Source: a virus. Taken from it: 26,182 nucleotides of DNA. The position numbers and the translations under genes are program-made. Where the stretch lies: positions 1 through 26,182 of the IMG/VR virus record IMGVR_UViG_3300044633_000912. One strand, given 5' to 3'. Shown one piece after another: positions 1 to 7,347 of the stretch; position 1 is the stretch's first letter, and every line of letters starts with the position of its first letter. The notes under the pieces were generated by a model that saw only the letters and a list, made by a program, of their open reading frames with translations, was not told where the DNA came from and did no database searches.

Positions 1-921
1 AGCGATTTCAGCCGCGGTGATTGTGGCGCCTGCGATTTGGTCTGCAGTGATGGTTGCAACTGCGATGTTGCTGGCCGTGATTGTGGTAGCCGCGATTTTG
101 GCGCCAGTGATGGTGCCTGCCGCAATCGAGACTGCTTCGATGGTGCCGACTGCAAGCTTCACACCAGTAATGGTGCCTGCGGCAATCGAAACTGCTTCAA
201 TCGTGCCAGCAACGAGTTTGGCACCCGTGATGCTAGCTGCCTGTATGCGGTCTGCATTCAGAACGCCAGCGTTGATGTTTGAAACTGTGATAACTGAAGC
301 GTCAATCGTGCCTGCTGTCAGTTTATTGGCTGAAAGTGAGGCAAGTGCTTCGTTGCCCAGCGTAAAGGCTGAGAACGCGCCGCCAGTGTACCTGTAGAAC
401 TTGTTGTCATCGTCTGTGTCAAACCAAAGGTCACCCTCTGAGAATGGCCCAGTAGTTGGCATTGTGGTCTGTCTGTAGATGCGGTTTTTGCCGTCGGCTG
501 TTGTTTGTGCTGCCGTTGCTGCTGCTGCCGCTGCTGCTGCTGCGGCTGTTGCAGATGCGGCCGCCGATGAGGCTGCCGCTGCTGCCGATGAAGCCGCTGC
601 TGCTGCGTCTTCTGCGGCCTGAATGCCGAGGTCGCGAACTGAAACCCACGCGGTGCCTGTCCAGTAGTATTGAATGTTCTCGTCGTCTGTGTCAAACCAA
701 ACGTCGCCCTCGGTTAGGGGATAGACTGAGCCGTCGGGAGCTGTTGCCTGTCGATAGATGTGGTTCTTGCCGTTGACCGCAACTTCGATTGTGTCGATCT
801 CGGTTTGAAGCTCGTCAATCTCCTCGGTAGTTGCAGCCACAATCGGAATGATAGAAGTCTGAGTCATGCCAGTTGAAGTGACGGTGATTGGCGTGATTGT
901 GATTTGCGGACAAAGTGGCAT
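1..921 (-). CDS. Tail fibre / receptor-binding protein, N-terminal part (runs off the window)
   Basis: The frame is open from an ATG at 921 to base 1, giving 307 codons with no stop, so the C-terminal part lies outside. GGGGGAG sits just upstream of the ATG. The protein has an N-terminal segment, then two copies of a roughly 45-residue module (each with an IYRQ motif, then EGD(V/L)WFDTDD and a Y-x-TG-x-A/T motif). An Ala/Ser-rich linker, encoded by a GCN-rich tract near 490-610, separates the copies. The rest is made of short beta-type repeats with the pattern AGTI(E/T)... and GTITGAK(L/I), typical of elongated phage fibres. It follows the minor tail protein by 8 bp at the end of the tail block. 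A distal tail fibre is the natural reading; the receptor is unknown. Confidence 0.8.
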   Translation of the reverse strand, partial: MPLCPQITITPITVTSTGMTQTSIIPIVAATTEEIDELQTEIDTIEVAVNGKNHIYRQATAPDGSVYPLTEGDVWFDTDDENIQYYWTGTAWVSVRDLGIQAAEDAAAAASSAAAAASSAAASATAAAAAAAAAATAAQTTADGKNRIYRQTTMPTTGPFSEGDLWFDTDDDNKFYRYTGGAFSAFTLGNEALASLSANKLTAGTIDASVITVSNINAGVLNADRIQAASITGAKLVAGTIEAVSIAAGTITGVKLAVGTIEAVSIAAGTITGAKIAATTITASNIAVATITADQIAGATITAAEIA

Positions 922-929
922 CGCTCCCC

Positions 930-2024
930 CTAAATCGTAATCGTGTAAGGGTCAACTACCGAGGTAAAGTAGCTGACGCGCCAGTTGTCGGCGGTGATTG
1001 AATGTGCAAGGCCCTCAACCACGCTGTTAATAGTGATGTTGCGGCCGTCGTAGGTCAGGCGCTTGACTTGAACTAGGTCATTAAGCTCTGTCTCTAGCAT
1101 GTCAGTAGCAAGAGCGCCGATACCGATGGCCGTAAAATCAATCTGCTCAGCCAAAACCGTGGCGTCTGAGTCCTTGCGGGCTGCGTATAGCGCTAGGTTG
1201 GCAGCGCTGGTCTCATTTGAGATCGGAGCGTCCAGCTTCTTAGACTTTAAGCCATAAGTTGAAACGCTAGAGGTGTAGCGGGCTGTCTTTTGGGCCTTCT
1301 TTGGACCGCGAAACACGATGGCCTCGTTGTACACATAGTCGGTGCCAGGGTTAGTGATCAGACCGTCATAGCCGACGCTGTTGGCGTCGCCTTGGTCTGA
1401 GAATAAAAGTCTAGTCGGACGGGTGAACTTGTCTGCGATATTGACAAGCGTGGCTACGCCTGTGCGGCTAACGTAAAAGCGGCCGCCGACGCAGTTTGCA
1501 CACTGCTCGAGCATTTCAAGGCAGCTCATGTTCTGTTTGGTCTTTAGCATGACGGTCGCACCAGTTAGGCTACGAGAACCACCCCCTGGCCAGTCTGCGA
1601 GATCGAGTGCGCGTGCTGCTCTAAGAGCCGCGGTCTCTGAGAAATCGCTAGTGGCAAGTGCTGGAGCGATTGCTTTGGCGATCTGAGCCAAGCCGTCCAC
1701 AAAAGTAAGCGAAACGGTCGGGTAAATGCCTTGGTTGACCGCGTTATCCTCAAGAAAGCCTGTGAATATGACGGTAGCGTTGCCAGTGATACGAACCTGC
1801 ATGCCAGCGATTAGAGTGCCGTACCACGGACTTGATGTGTTGCTTGGGTCGAAAGCACCAGATTGGTTGTTGAGCACAACGGCTGCAGTGCCAGCTTCTA
1901 AGAAGTCATTCTGAAACTGGCGGCCGCGGCGAATATCAACCTCAAGAATGAGATCAGCACTGACGTTGGTAAATGAGCCGTTGATGCCAAAAGCAACTGT
2001 GAGTGTGGGTGCGTTCGCGGGCAT
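930..2024 (-). CDS. Minor tail protein (tail tip / distal tail)
   Basis: The protein is 364 aa. It starts at an ATG whose A is the last base of the tape-measure stop codon (TAATG), so the two are translationally coupled. Its position, after the tape measure and before the fibre, is that of the distal-tail or tail-hub proteins of siphoviruses. The sequence has no transmembrane segment and is beta-rich, with a paired Cys region (CLEMLEQCANC near residues 167-177). I recognise no catalytic motif. The role as a baseplate/tail-tip component is inferred from synteny more than from sequence. Confidence 0.68.
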   Translation of the reverse strand: MPANAPTLTVAFGINGSFTNVSADLILEVDIRRGRQFQNDFLEAGTAAVVLNNQSGAFDPSNTSSPWYGTLIAGMQVRITGNATVIFTGFLEDNAVNQGIYPTVSLTFVDGLAQIAKAIAPALATSDFSETAALRAARALDLADWPGGGSRSLTGATVMLKTKQNMSCLEMLEQCANCVGGRFYVSRTGVATLVNIADKFTRPTRLLFSDQGDANSVGYDGLITNPGTDYVYNEAIVFRGPKKAQKTARYTSSVSTYGLKSKKLDAPISNETSAANLALYAARKDSDATVLAEQIDFTAIGIGALATDMLETELNDLVQVKRLTYDGRNITINSVVEGLAHSITADNWRVSYFTSVVDPYTITI

Positions 2025-3595
2025 TAGAGCGTCGCAAACTGACTGCCCGCACGGCGGCGCATTAGGGTTGCAAGACCGTTCTTGATTCCGTTGATAAGGT
2101 CTCCCTGTGAGACCACAGAGCCAGCTACGTTCACCGTGATGTTGCCCCCGTTCATTGTGGTATTGCTTGCGATGTTGCCTCGGCCTGCGTTGCTAAGTAG
2201 TGAAATGGTTGGGCTGGACATGCCAAGCGCTCGCTGTTTGACGAGGTTGCGTCTAATCGCTTCAAGCGTGACTGGGTCCTGTGCTTTCAGATCTTTGCTT
2301 GAACCAATGCCGAACTTCTTGAGTCTTGCGATTCCCTTAGAGACTGCGAGGTCCTCTTTTTGCGCATCTGTCAGGCCCTTGGTTGCAGTGGTCATGCCCT
2401 CAATGCCTTTGGTGTAGTCCTCGGCCTTGGTTTTAAAGCCCTTGGTGTCAATGCCGAACTTGCCAAGTGTGTCGAGTGCTTTGTCAGAATCTGAATTGAA
2501 CTTCTTGGCTGCCAGCGTGATGCCACCAAGCGCAAGTGCAAATGCGGCAGCACCCGCGGCGGCTGAAACGCCACCAGTGGCGAGCGCTGTTGCTGCAGCT
2601 GATGCTAGTGAGACGGTGCGCAGTGCTTTCATTACCTTGATGATGGCCATGATGCCACCGATTAGGGCTTGAGCTGCTGCCGCCACTTTGGCGCCAAAAA
2701 AGGCTGCCACGATGACTGCACCGAGTGTGCCGAATACCTTGATATTGCGAGAAACGAAACTGAATATGTCGAACATCAACTTGGCGAATGCTATGCCGTA
2801 GCTGATTGAAGTCTTGAAGCCAGCAGCAATCTTGTCGCCGTTTTCGTCAACGAACTTCTGAATGGCTGGGATTGCCTTTTGAATGATGAGATCTGCAAAG
2901 GCTTTGACTTGTGGCAGGAGTTTATAACCGAGAGACTCTGAAGCCTCGCCAAAGGCGAGTCTGATACGGTTGATTTGGCCCGCAAAGGTGTTGGCGGCTG
3001 CGGCCGCGGCGCCTTTAGTCTCATCGGAAATCTCGCGAAGTGCGGCAGCAAAGTCTTTTGATTTAACAGTTGCGGCCGAGATCTGTGGAAAGAGCTTTTT
3101 GAGTGCGCCGACGTTGCCGCCGTAGCCTTTTGAAAGTAAAGCGGCTGCAGTTTCGAGGTCAATGCCTTTGGCTGCAGAAATGTCCATGGCGACACCAAGC
3201 AGGTTTTGAGCCTTGCCGACGTCTCCAGTGACCGCCGCGAGCTTGCCAAGAGCTGGACGGAGTTGGTCGTCTGCAACGCCAAACTCGGCTTGCATGGCGG
3301 TAATGTATTGCTCAGTTGCTGCGATTGCAGCATCAGTTGCACCAACTGTGTTGCGCAAGGAGTTTGCAAGTAAGACTTGGGACTTTTGGTCCTCGGCTGC
3401 TGCTTTGACTGCGTCGTAACCGACTTTGGCAGCGAAAGCGCCAACCGCGAGCGCTGCAAGCCCAAACTTCTTGGCTGTAGCATTGGCGAACTTGTTGAAC
3501 TTCTTTTCCATCTTTGCGATGTCTTTGACAGCGGCTTTTGTGCCTTTGTCTGAATACTGAGTGAGAATGCGGGCAATTACTGCGCCAACTGCCAT
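2024..3595 (-). CDS. Tail tape measure protein (short)
   Basis: The protein is 523 aa, rich in Ala/Lys and mostly helical. It has several hydrophobic stretches (around residues 44-60, 288-325 and 333-365) and a central region (roughly 70-240) resembling phage tape-measure proteins, with AAEDQKSQ and a GDVGKAQNLLG-type motif. It lies directly downstream of the chaperone gene pair, as expected for a tape measure. At the usual ratio of about 0.15 nm per residue it predicts a tail of only about 75-80 nm. The start ATG at 3595 follows the upstream stop by one base. There is no visible lytic or peptidase domain. Confidence 0.88.
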   Translation of the reverse strand: MAVGAVIARILTQYSDKGTKAAVKDIAKMEKKFNKFANATAKKFGLAALAVGAFAAKVGYDAVKAAAEDQKSQVLLANSLRNTVGATDAAIAATEQYITAMQAEFGVADDQLRPALGKLAAVTGDVGKAQNLLGVAMDISAAKGIDLETAAALLSKGYGGNVGALKKLFPQISAATVKSKDFAAALREISDETKGAAAAAANTFAGQINRIRLAFGEASESLGYKLLPQVKAFADLIIQKAIPAIQKFVDENGDKIAAGFKTSISYGIAFAKLMFDIFSFVSRNIKVFGTLGAVIVAAFFGAKVAAAAQALIGGIMAIIKVMKALRTVSLASAAATALATGGVSAAAGAAAFALALGGITLAAKKFNSDSDKALDTLGKFGIDTKGFKTKAEDYTKGIEGMTTATKGLTDAQKEDLAVSKGIARLKKFGIGSSKDLKAQDPVTLEAIRRNLVKQRALGMSSPTISLLSNAGRGNIASNTTMNGGNITVNVAGSVVSQGDLINGIKNGLATLMRRRAGSQFATL

Positions 3596-3596
3596 G

Positions 3597-4154
3597 CTAG
3601 GCCGCCTCTCTATTTAACTGATTTTGTAGAGTAGCCTTGGCCTCATCTAGCGCCTTCAAGACTTTAATCTCTGCCGTTTTCTTTTTGGCGTCAACGGCTT
3701 GCCATATTAAGCGCGACGGATTTTTGATCTCGTCTGTAAGATTGCGAATGAACTGAATGCCAGTGCCTGTACCGCCTGACTTGCGACCTGCGACTTCAAT
3801 AATCGCGCCCGCGGCAGACTCGTTGATGAGAGCTCCAGCGCTTGTGGTGTAGTCGCTTCGCACTTTGCCTTGTGATTTGGTTTTGCGAATGCCCTGCACG
3901 ATAACACCTTGGTTGTAAGCAGGCCAACCAGCGCCACCACGCGTTGATTTTTTGGGCCTAAGCGGGTCTTTCGTTTTCCAGCCACTCATAGGTGGGTCGG
4001 CCTTAACAAAACCGCGAGCAGCGCGTTGTGCATCTACCAAGACGTCGTCAATCACCTTGTTGAACCGCTTGACCGCGTCTTTGTCGAACTTCTTTAGGCC
4101 TTCAAGCGTCGGCTCGATTCCTACAAGAATGATCTCGGTCTCTTCATTAGCCAT
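3597..4154 (-). CDS. Putative tail-associated protein between chaperone and tape measure
   Basis: The protein is 185 aa, basic, with a helical N-terminus (residues 1-50), a Gly/Pro/Lys-rich middle (about 52-80) and a helical charged C-terminus. The ATG at 4154 overlaps the end of the chaperone extension frame (stop at 4149-4147). A gene here in actinobacterial and related phages often encodes a small tail or HK97-gp10-like head-tail protein; the basic, lysine-rich make-up agrees but does not prove it. I do not recognise a defining motif. The product is probably structural. Confidence 0.6.
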   Translation of the reverse strand: MANEETEIILVGIEPTLEGLKKFDKDAVKRFNKVIDDVLVDAQRAARGFVKADPPMSGWKTKDPLRPKKSTRGGAGWPAYNQGVIVQGIRKTKSQGKVRSDYTTSAGALINESAAGAIIEVAGRKSGGTGTGIQFIRNLTDEIKNPSRLIWQAVDAKKKTAEIKVLKALDEAKATLQNQLNREAA

Positions 4155-4302
4155 GTTTTTTCGCCCGTTCTTTCAAGTAAGCTGTGATTGCTTCAAGCAC
4201 CCCCTCAGGGGCATCAAGCAGATCGGTCGGAGATATGCCAGTCTCCACCGAGATAGCGGCAACGGTGTAAGTTAAGCTGTCTCGGTGGACTCGAAAGACG
4301 CG
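4147..4302 (-). CDS. Tail assembly chaperone extension, -1 frame (probable frameshift product)
   Basis: This frame is open from 4302 (just after a TGA at 4305-4303) to a TAA at 4149-4147. It encodes a segment containing LTYTVAAISVETG, SPTDLLDAP and a helical LEAITAYLKERAKKHG tail. This looks like the C-terminal part of siphovirus tail assembly chaperones (the T part of G/GT). The frame contains no ATG before its conserved region. The coding sense starts upstream of the chaperone stop, so a -1 shift from the upstream gene, perhaps at the TTC codon at 4295-4293 (TCTTTCG), is the best explanation. No canonical XXXYYYZ heptamer is present. Reinitiation at an internal GTG is the alternative. Confidence 0.55.
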   Translation of the reverse strand, partial: RVFRVHRDSLTYTVAAISVETGISPTDLLDAPEGVLEAITAYLKERAKKHG

Positions 4303-4550
4303 TCAGAGTCCAGTTCTGCAGAGATAAGAGTATCTAAGAAATCGGGACCCCAAGGCTTGACAACAACCCCGCTGGTTTGCAAGCATTTCCAAGCAAGCCA
4401 AAAAACGTGCTCGATTTTTTGTTCCTCGGCCAACAGTTTGGGCAAACCCTTGCCGTACTGTTGTTCGAATGCCACGATGACGCGAGGTGTCAGTTTGTAT
4501 GACGCCTCGACGCCGTCTGTGGTTTTGACCTTGATTGATAAACCGTCCAT
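4272..4550 (-). CDS. Tail assembly chaperone (G-like)
   Basis: The protein is 92 aa, with an N-terminal beta segment, then LTPRVIVAFEQQYGKGL, an aromatic helix (VFWLAWKCL) and an acidic Glu/Ser/Asp-rich tail. This make-up is typical of the short chaperone that coats the tape measure during tail assembly in siphoviruses. It lies between the tail-tube genes and the tape measure, the expected place. The ATG at 4550 follows GGGGC. The acidic tail overlaps the extension frame described at 4147-4302, so two proteins, short and extended, are expected. Confidence 0.8.
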   Translation of the reverse strand: MDGLSIKVKTTDGVEASYKLTPRVIVAFEQQYGKGLPKLLAEEQKIEHVFWLAWKCLQTSGVVVKPWGPDFLDTLISAELDSDASFESTETA

Positions 4551-4567
4551 TTTGCCCCCTTGTTAGG

Positions 4568-4957
4568 TTATGACTTTGTTATTGCGCCGCTGATCGGCCA
4601 AGTGACCGAGGCGGTTGCGAGTTCGCCGACAGCTCCATTGAGAGGAGTCCATTCGGAGATCAGCGCTGAGAATGAATAGACAGGCGAAGTGCCTGCAACT
4701 GGGCGAGCAGTGATTGCCACTGCTGTGCCGAGTGTTGGGTAGATAGTCGCTTCAAGTGCGCTTGTGGCGTAGTCTTGATTAAACTCGAGAGTGACGCTGT
4801 TGTCGGCAAGACCAGCAACGCGAGTGCGGGCTGTGTTGCCAAAGGCCGTTGTTTCGACCACGTCGAAGTTAGATGCTATGCTGACCGAGGTCACGTAGCT
4901 CGAAATGTCGGTGCCCGCAAAAGTGACGGCAACGTTGGTGAGGACTATGCGTGCCAC
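4568..4957 (-). CDS. Tail tube-like protein, copy 2
   Basis: The protein is 129 aa. It is a clear paralogue of the next gene upstream: both share VVETTAFGNTARTRVAGL / VIETTAFGSTARTRVAGL, an E-F-x-QDYATS segment, EATIYP and a nearly identical C-terminal WTPLNGAVGELATASVTW. The beta-rich sequence and position before the chaperones indicate a major tail (tube) protein. The start is GTG at 4957, overlapping the stop of copy 1 (TAGTG), so the pair is translationally coupled. Either copy could be the tube subunit; the other may be a minor or decorating tube protein. Confidence 0.8.
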   Translation of the reverse strand: MARIVLTNVAVTFAGTDISSYVTSVSIASNFDVVETTAFGNTARTRVAGLADNSVTLEFNQDYATSALEATIYPTLGTAVAITARPVAGTSPVYSFSALISEWTPLNGAVGELATASVTWPISGAITKS

Positions 4958-5364
4958 TATGAGACCGCCTTTGTGATATCGCCGCTAATAGGCCAGGTAA
5001 CGCTTGCCGTTGCAAGCTCTCCGACGGCTCCATTAAGCGGGGTCCACTCGGACACTAACGCTGTGAAAGTGTATGAGGGGTTGGTGGCTGCAGTTGAGGA
5101 GCCATTCGGCTTGACCACGACTGTGGTGGTTGAGCCAAGCAGCGGGTAGATTGTCGCTTCCACGTTGCTAGTTGCATAGTCTTGGTGGAACTCGAGTGCG
5201 ATTGAGTTGTCTCCAAGCCCTGCGACTCTTGTGCGAGCGGTTGAACCAAAAGCAGTGGTCTCAATGACATCATCTGCCGTCGTCAAAGTGACGCTAGCGA
5301 TGTGGTCACTCAGATTGACTGAGTTGATTGTGATGTATGCATTCGTAAGGACTAAAGCGGCCAT
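4957..5364 (-). CDS. Tail tube-like protein, copy 1
   Basis: The protein is 135 aa, the upstream member of the tandem tail-tube pair. It differs from copy 2 mainly in the N-terminal strand region and by a Ser/Thr/Asn-rich insertion (SSTAATNPS near residues 88-96). The C-terminal 40 residues are almost the same as in copy 2. The ATG at 5364 overlaps the upstream stop (TAATG). Function as tail tube follows from the shared beta-rich fold signature and the synteny. Confidence 0.8.
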   Translation of the reverse strand: MAALVLTNAYITINSVNLSDHIASVTLTTADDVIETTAFGSTARTRVAGLGDNSIALEFHQDYATSNVEATIYPLLGSTTTVVVKPNGSSTAATNPSYTFTALVSEWTPLNGAVGELATASVTWPISGDITKAVS

Positions 5365-5537
5365 TATTCTGCGGCTCCTTCTGCTTGTGGCTTAGTTGAG
5401 TTATTGCTAGAAAGATGCCCACCACTAACAAGCGCAGCGATGTTGCATCCAGCTTCAAGCAATTCTTTGGCGGCGATTTGCTCGCCTTTTTTCTTGTTGC
5501 CTACCTCGAAGTTGTCCGAGGCGATGGTGTAGTTCAT
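5364..5537 (-). CDS. Small conserved phage protein, unknown function
   Basis: The protein is 57 aa. An AAGGAG ribosome-binding site lies 7 bases before the ATG at 5537, which fixes this start; the longer upstream frame lacks such a site. The sequence has a GNKKKGEQIAAKELLEAG segment. Short proteins of this kind (a charged 'K-K-G' turn followed by a helix and a Gly) occur near head-tail genes in many phages, without known function. The C-terminus is Ser/Asn/Gln-rich and probably flexible. Confidence 0.65.
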   Translation of the reverse strand: MNYTIASDNFEVGNKKKGEQIAAKELLEAGCNIAALVSGGHLSSNNSTKPQAEGAAE

Positions 5538-5539
5538 GG

Positions 5540-5947
5540 TTAGTCTCCTTGACCCCATACAGTGATTCGATAACGGTAAGACAGGTAGTCTATGTCGCCC
5601 GTTTGGTAAGTGCCAGATTCTGCAGATGTGACTCGCAGGGTGTTGCACGCGCCGCCCAAAGTCCTGTCGGACTCTATGGCTGCCTTGATAGAGTAATCAC
5701 CTGAGCCCGCTAGATATTGGTCCAGCTTGGTCTGTCCAGTGCGCTCCGAAAAGCGTTGGACGATGATGAAGATATCAAGATTGGCTTGGTCTAGACCGCG
5801 AGCGTTATTCAGATCGAAAGTGAAATCGAGCTGGCCAACAACCGCACAAGGTGGAACGAGGACGTCGGGCACTTGGTCGTAGCACCGAAGGCCGTCAATA
5901 CCACTCAAGTTCTGTTTTAGGCCTTCTCGGACCTCACTTGGAATCAT
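5540..5947 (-). CDS. Putative tail terminator / tail completion protein
   Basis: The protein is 135 aa, with mixed alpha/beta character: a helical start (SEVREGLKQNL), a central strand pattern (NLDIFIIVQRFS), and a C-terminal YRYRITVWGQGD strand. The ATG overlaps the stop of the connector gene (ATGA at 5947-5944), so they are coupled. In HK97-like cassettes the gene between connector and tail tube commonly encodes the tail terminator or head-tail joining protein; this is the basis of the call. No catalytic motif is seen. Confidence 0.65.
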   Translation of the reverse strand: MIPSEVREGLKQNLSGIDGLRCYDQVPDVLVPPCAVVGQLDFTFDLNNARGLDQANLDIFIIVQRFSERTGQTKLDQYLAGSGDYSIKAAIESDRTLGGACNTLRVTSAESGTYQTGDIDYLSYRYRITVWGQGD

Positions 5948-6552
5948 GCTACTAAGCCGCTCATCTTGCGGAATGGGCGAATCAAGGCTTCAACATCTGG
6001 GTCAAGCCGAGATGTGAGCCTAACTGTGCCGATTTCGGGAGTGCCCGCGATGCCAAAAGGCGACTGGCGCCGAATAAAGAGGCGTGAGGCCTGCAACTTG
6101 GTGGCCATGGCGATTTCTGCTGGTACAGACGGCCAACCCCAAACAGCTTGGACTCGAACCGATTGCGGGTAAGCATAGGGGAAAATGTAGCGGTCGATAG
6201 CGGTGATTCGAGTATATGGCCAACCACGCCGTGCGTTATTGACTGGGTCGATTAAGTAATCGCTAGCTGCAAGAATAGTGGTGTAGGTTTGGTCAAAGTC
6301 GTCGTCCAGCGCGATTTGATTGAGAGAGACAAAGTCGTCTAAGTTGGTAATGTACCAGCTGTCGGGTGTGTAATAGCGAGTCACAGGCGCTGCTGTGGTG
6401 CCGTCTCGATAAAAGAATCTGCCAGTGTAGTCGTCAATCATGCGGCTAGCGGTCAGAATCGCAGCTTCAAGCGCGGTGTCGTCCTGTATGTCCTCGATTG
6501 CAAGCGAGGTTTTCAGATCAGACAGCGTGCAATAGCAGTTGGTTAGAGCCAC
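5944..6552 (-). CDS. Head-tail connector (adaptor, HK97 gp6-like)
   Basis: The protein is 202 aa. The N-terminal helical pair (residues 8-45, LSDLKTSLAIED...ILTASRMIDDYTGR) is the typical start of phage head-tail adaptors that dock under the portal. A beta-rich middle (YYTPDSWYI, AIDRYIFPYAYP) and a C-terminal helix with a RLDPDVEALIRPFRK motif follow. The start is GTG at 6552, with AAAAGG upstream. It lies at the head side of the tail cassette, coupled by ATGA to the probable terminator. Confidence 0.8.
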   Translation of the reverse strand: MALTNCYCTLSDLKTSLAIEDIQDDTALEAAILTASRMIDDYTGRFFYRDGTTAAPVTRYYTPDSWYITNLDDFVSLNQIALDDDFDQTYTTILAASDYLIDPVNNARRGWPYTRITAIDRYIFPYAYPQSVRVQAVWGWPSVPAEIAMATKLQASRLFIRRQSPFGIAGTPEIGTVRLTSRLDPDVEALIRPFRKMSGLVA

Positions 6553-6567
6553 GTTGTGTCCTTTTCT

Positions 6568-7263
6568 CTAGCTGTCTTTGTTGAGCTGCCTGTCAATGTG
6601 GTGCCTCTCGTCAAGCCAGTAGGTCTTTTGGTGCGGCAGGATAGCCGCGGTGTTTGCGTAGATCGGAAAGCCCAGTTGTCTAATCCTGCGGCAAAAAAGC
6701 AGATCTTCACTTATCCACTCGCCGTTGATGGGCCCGTCCCAAAACCAGCACCAATCGGTCCCTTGATTTGGGTCTGCAGCTTCGCGCATTTTTTCAAGCA
6801 CGCTGCGATGAATAAGCATGCACCCAGTGCCGCAAGCGTCAACCTCGAAGATCGAGTTGCGTTGGTAGTCGTTGATAGGTGCAAAGCCTTTGGGTGTGTC
6901 TTTGAATATTAGTGGCACGGGCACAGGGTAAAGGTTTTTATTGGCGTCCCAAGCCCCGAAGTACAGGCCCGCTATTACTGGTCGCTCTTTGTCGTGTGCA
7001 GTGTTGATAAGTTGGTCGAATGCTTGCAACGACAGTTGTTCGTCAGCGTCGATCAGCAAAAGCCAATCGGAGTTGGTGTCGTCGAGAAAAGACTTAACTA
7101 CTCGGTTGCGTAGCTTGCTAAGCAGACCCGAGCCTTTGGTACGCACAAACGGACCAAGCCTAGAAGACCGCGATTGTGCGAGTTGAATCATGCGAAAGGC
7201 GAAATCGCCGTTCACCATGCCAGGGTCACAGACCCCGATAGATATTTTGTGGCTTGCTTTCAT
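6568..7263 (-). CDS. GT-A fold glycosyltransferase, in the head cassette
   Basis: The protein is 231 aa. It starts at ATG 7263, preceded by GGGGGAG. The sequence shows a GT-A-like fold: LLLIDADE (Asp72-x-Asp74, a metal-binding DxD) and, near the C-terminus, ISEDLLFCRRIRQLG, which resembles the acidic acceptor-side motif of family-2-type enzymes. A Cys-containing segment (ACGTGCMLIHRSV) also occurs in such transferases. It sits between the major capsid gene and the connector, an unusual place, and so may glycosylate a capsid or tail protein; this target is inferred from position only. No membrane segment is visible, so it should act in the cytosol. Confidence 0.8.
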   Translation of the reverse strand: MKASHKISIGVCDPGMVNGDFAFRMIQLAQSRSSRLGPFVRTKGSGLLSKLRNRVVKSFLDDTNSDWLLLIDADEQLSLQAFDQLINTAHDKERPVIAGLYFGAWDANKNLYPVPVPLIFKDTPKGFAPINDYQRNSIFEVDACGTGCMLIHRSVLEKMREAADPNQGTDWCWFWDGPINGEWISEDLLFCRRIRQLGFPIYANTAAILPHQKTYWLDERHHIDRQLNKDS

Positions 7264-7279
7264 ACTCTCCCCCTAAGAG

Positions 7280-7321
7280 GTGCAAGGCAAATGAGTCGGG
7301 GGAGTCCCACTTGCCTTGCAC
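7280..7321 (-). terminator. Inverted repeat after the capsid gene (terminator- or processing-like hairpin)
   Basis: GTGCAAGGCAA at 7280-7290 pairs perfectly with TTGCCTTGCAC at 7311-7321, and pairing can continue past one mismatch. It lies in the 84-bp gap between the capsid stop (7348) and the next start (7263). The minus-strand transcript has no U-run after the stem, so it may attenuate transcription, block RNA decay or mark RNA processing. It is not a textbook intrinsic terminator. Confidence 0.5.
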
Positions 7322-7347
7322 TTGTACTTTAGTGCCGAGCCTTCGAT

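Noticed and set aside
490-610. GCN/CTG triplet tract as a microsatellite
   Set aside because: It codes an Ala/Ser-rich linker in a continuous fibre frame with mixed codons; kept only as part of the fibre finding.
2791-3576. 261-codon alternate minus-strand frame in the tape measure
   Set aside because: It is a shifted reading of a helical Lys/Ala-rich gene; composition and lack of start signals mark it as a shadow.
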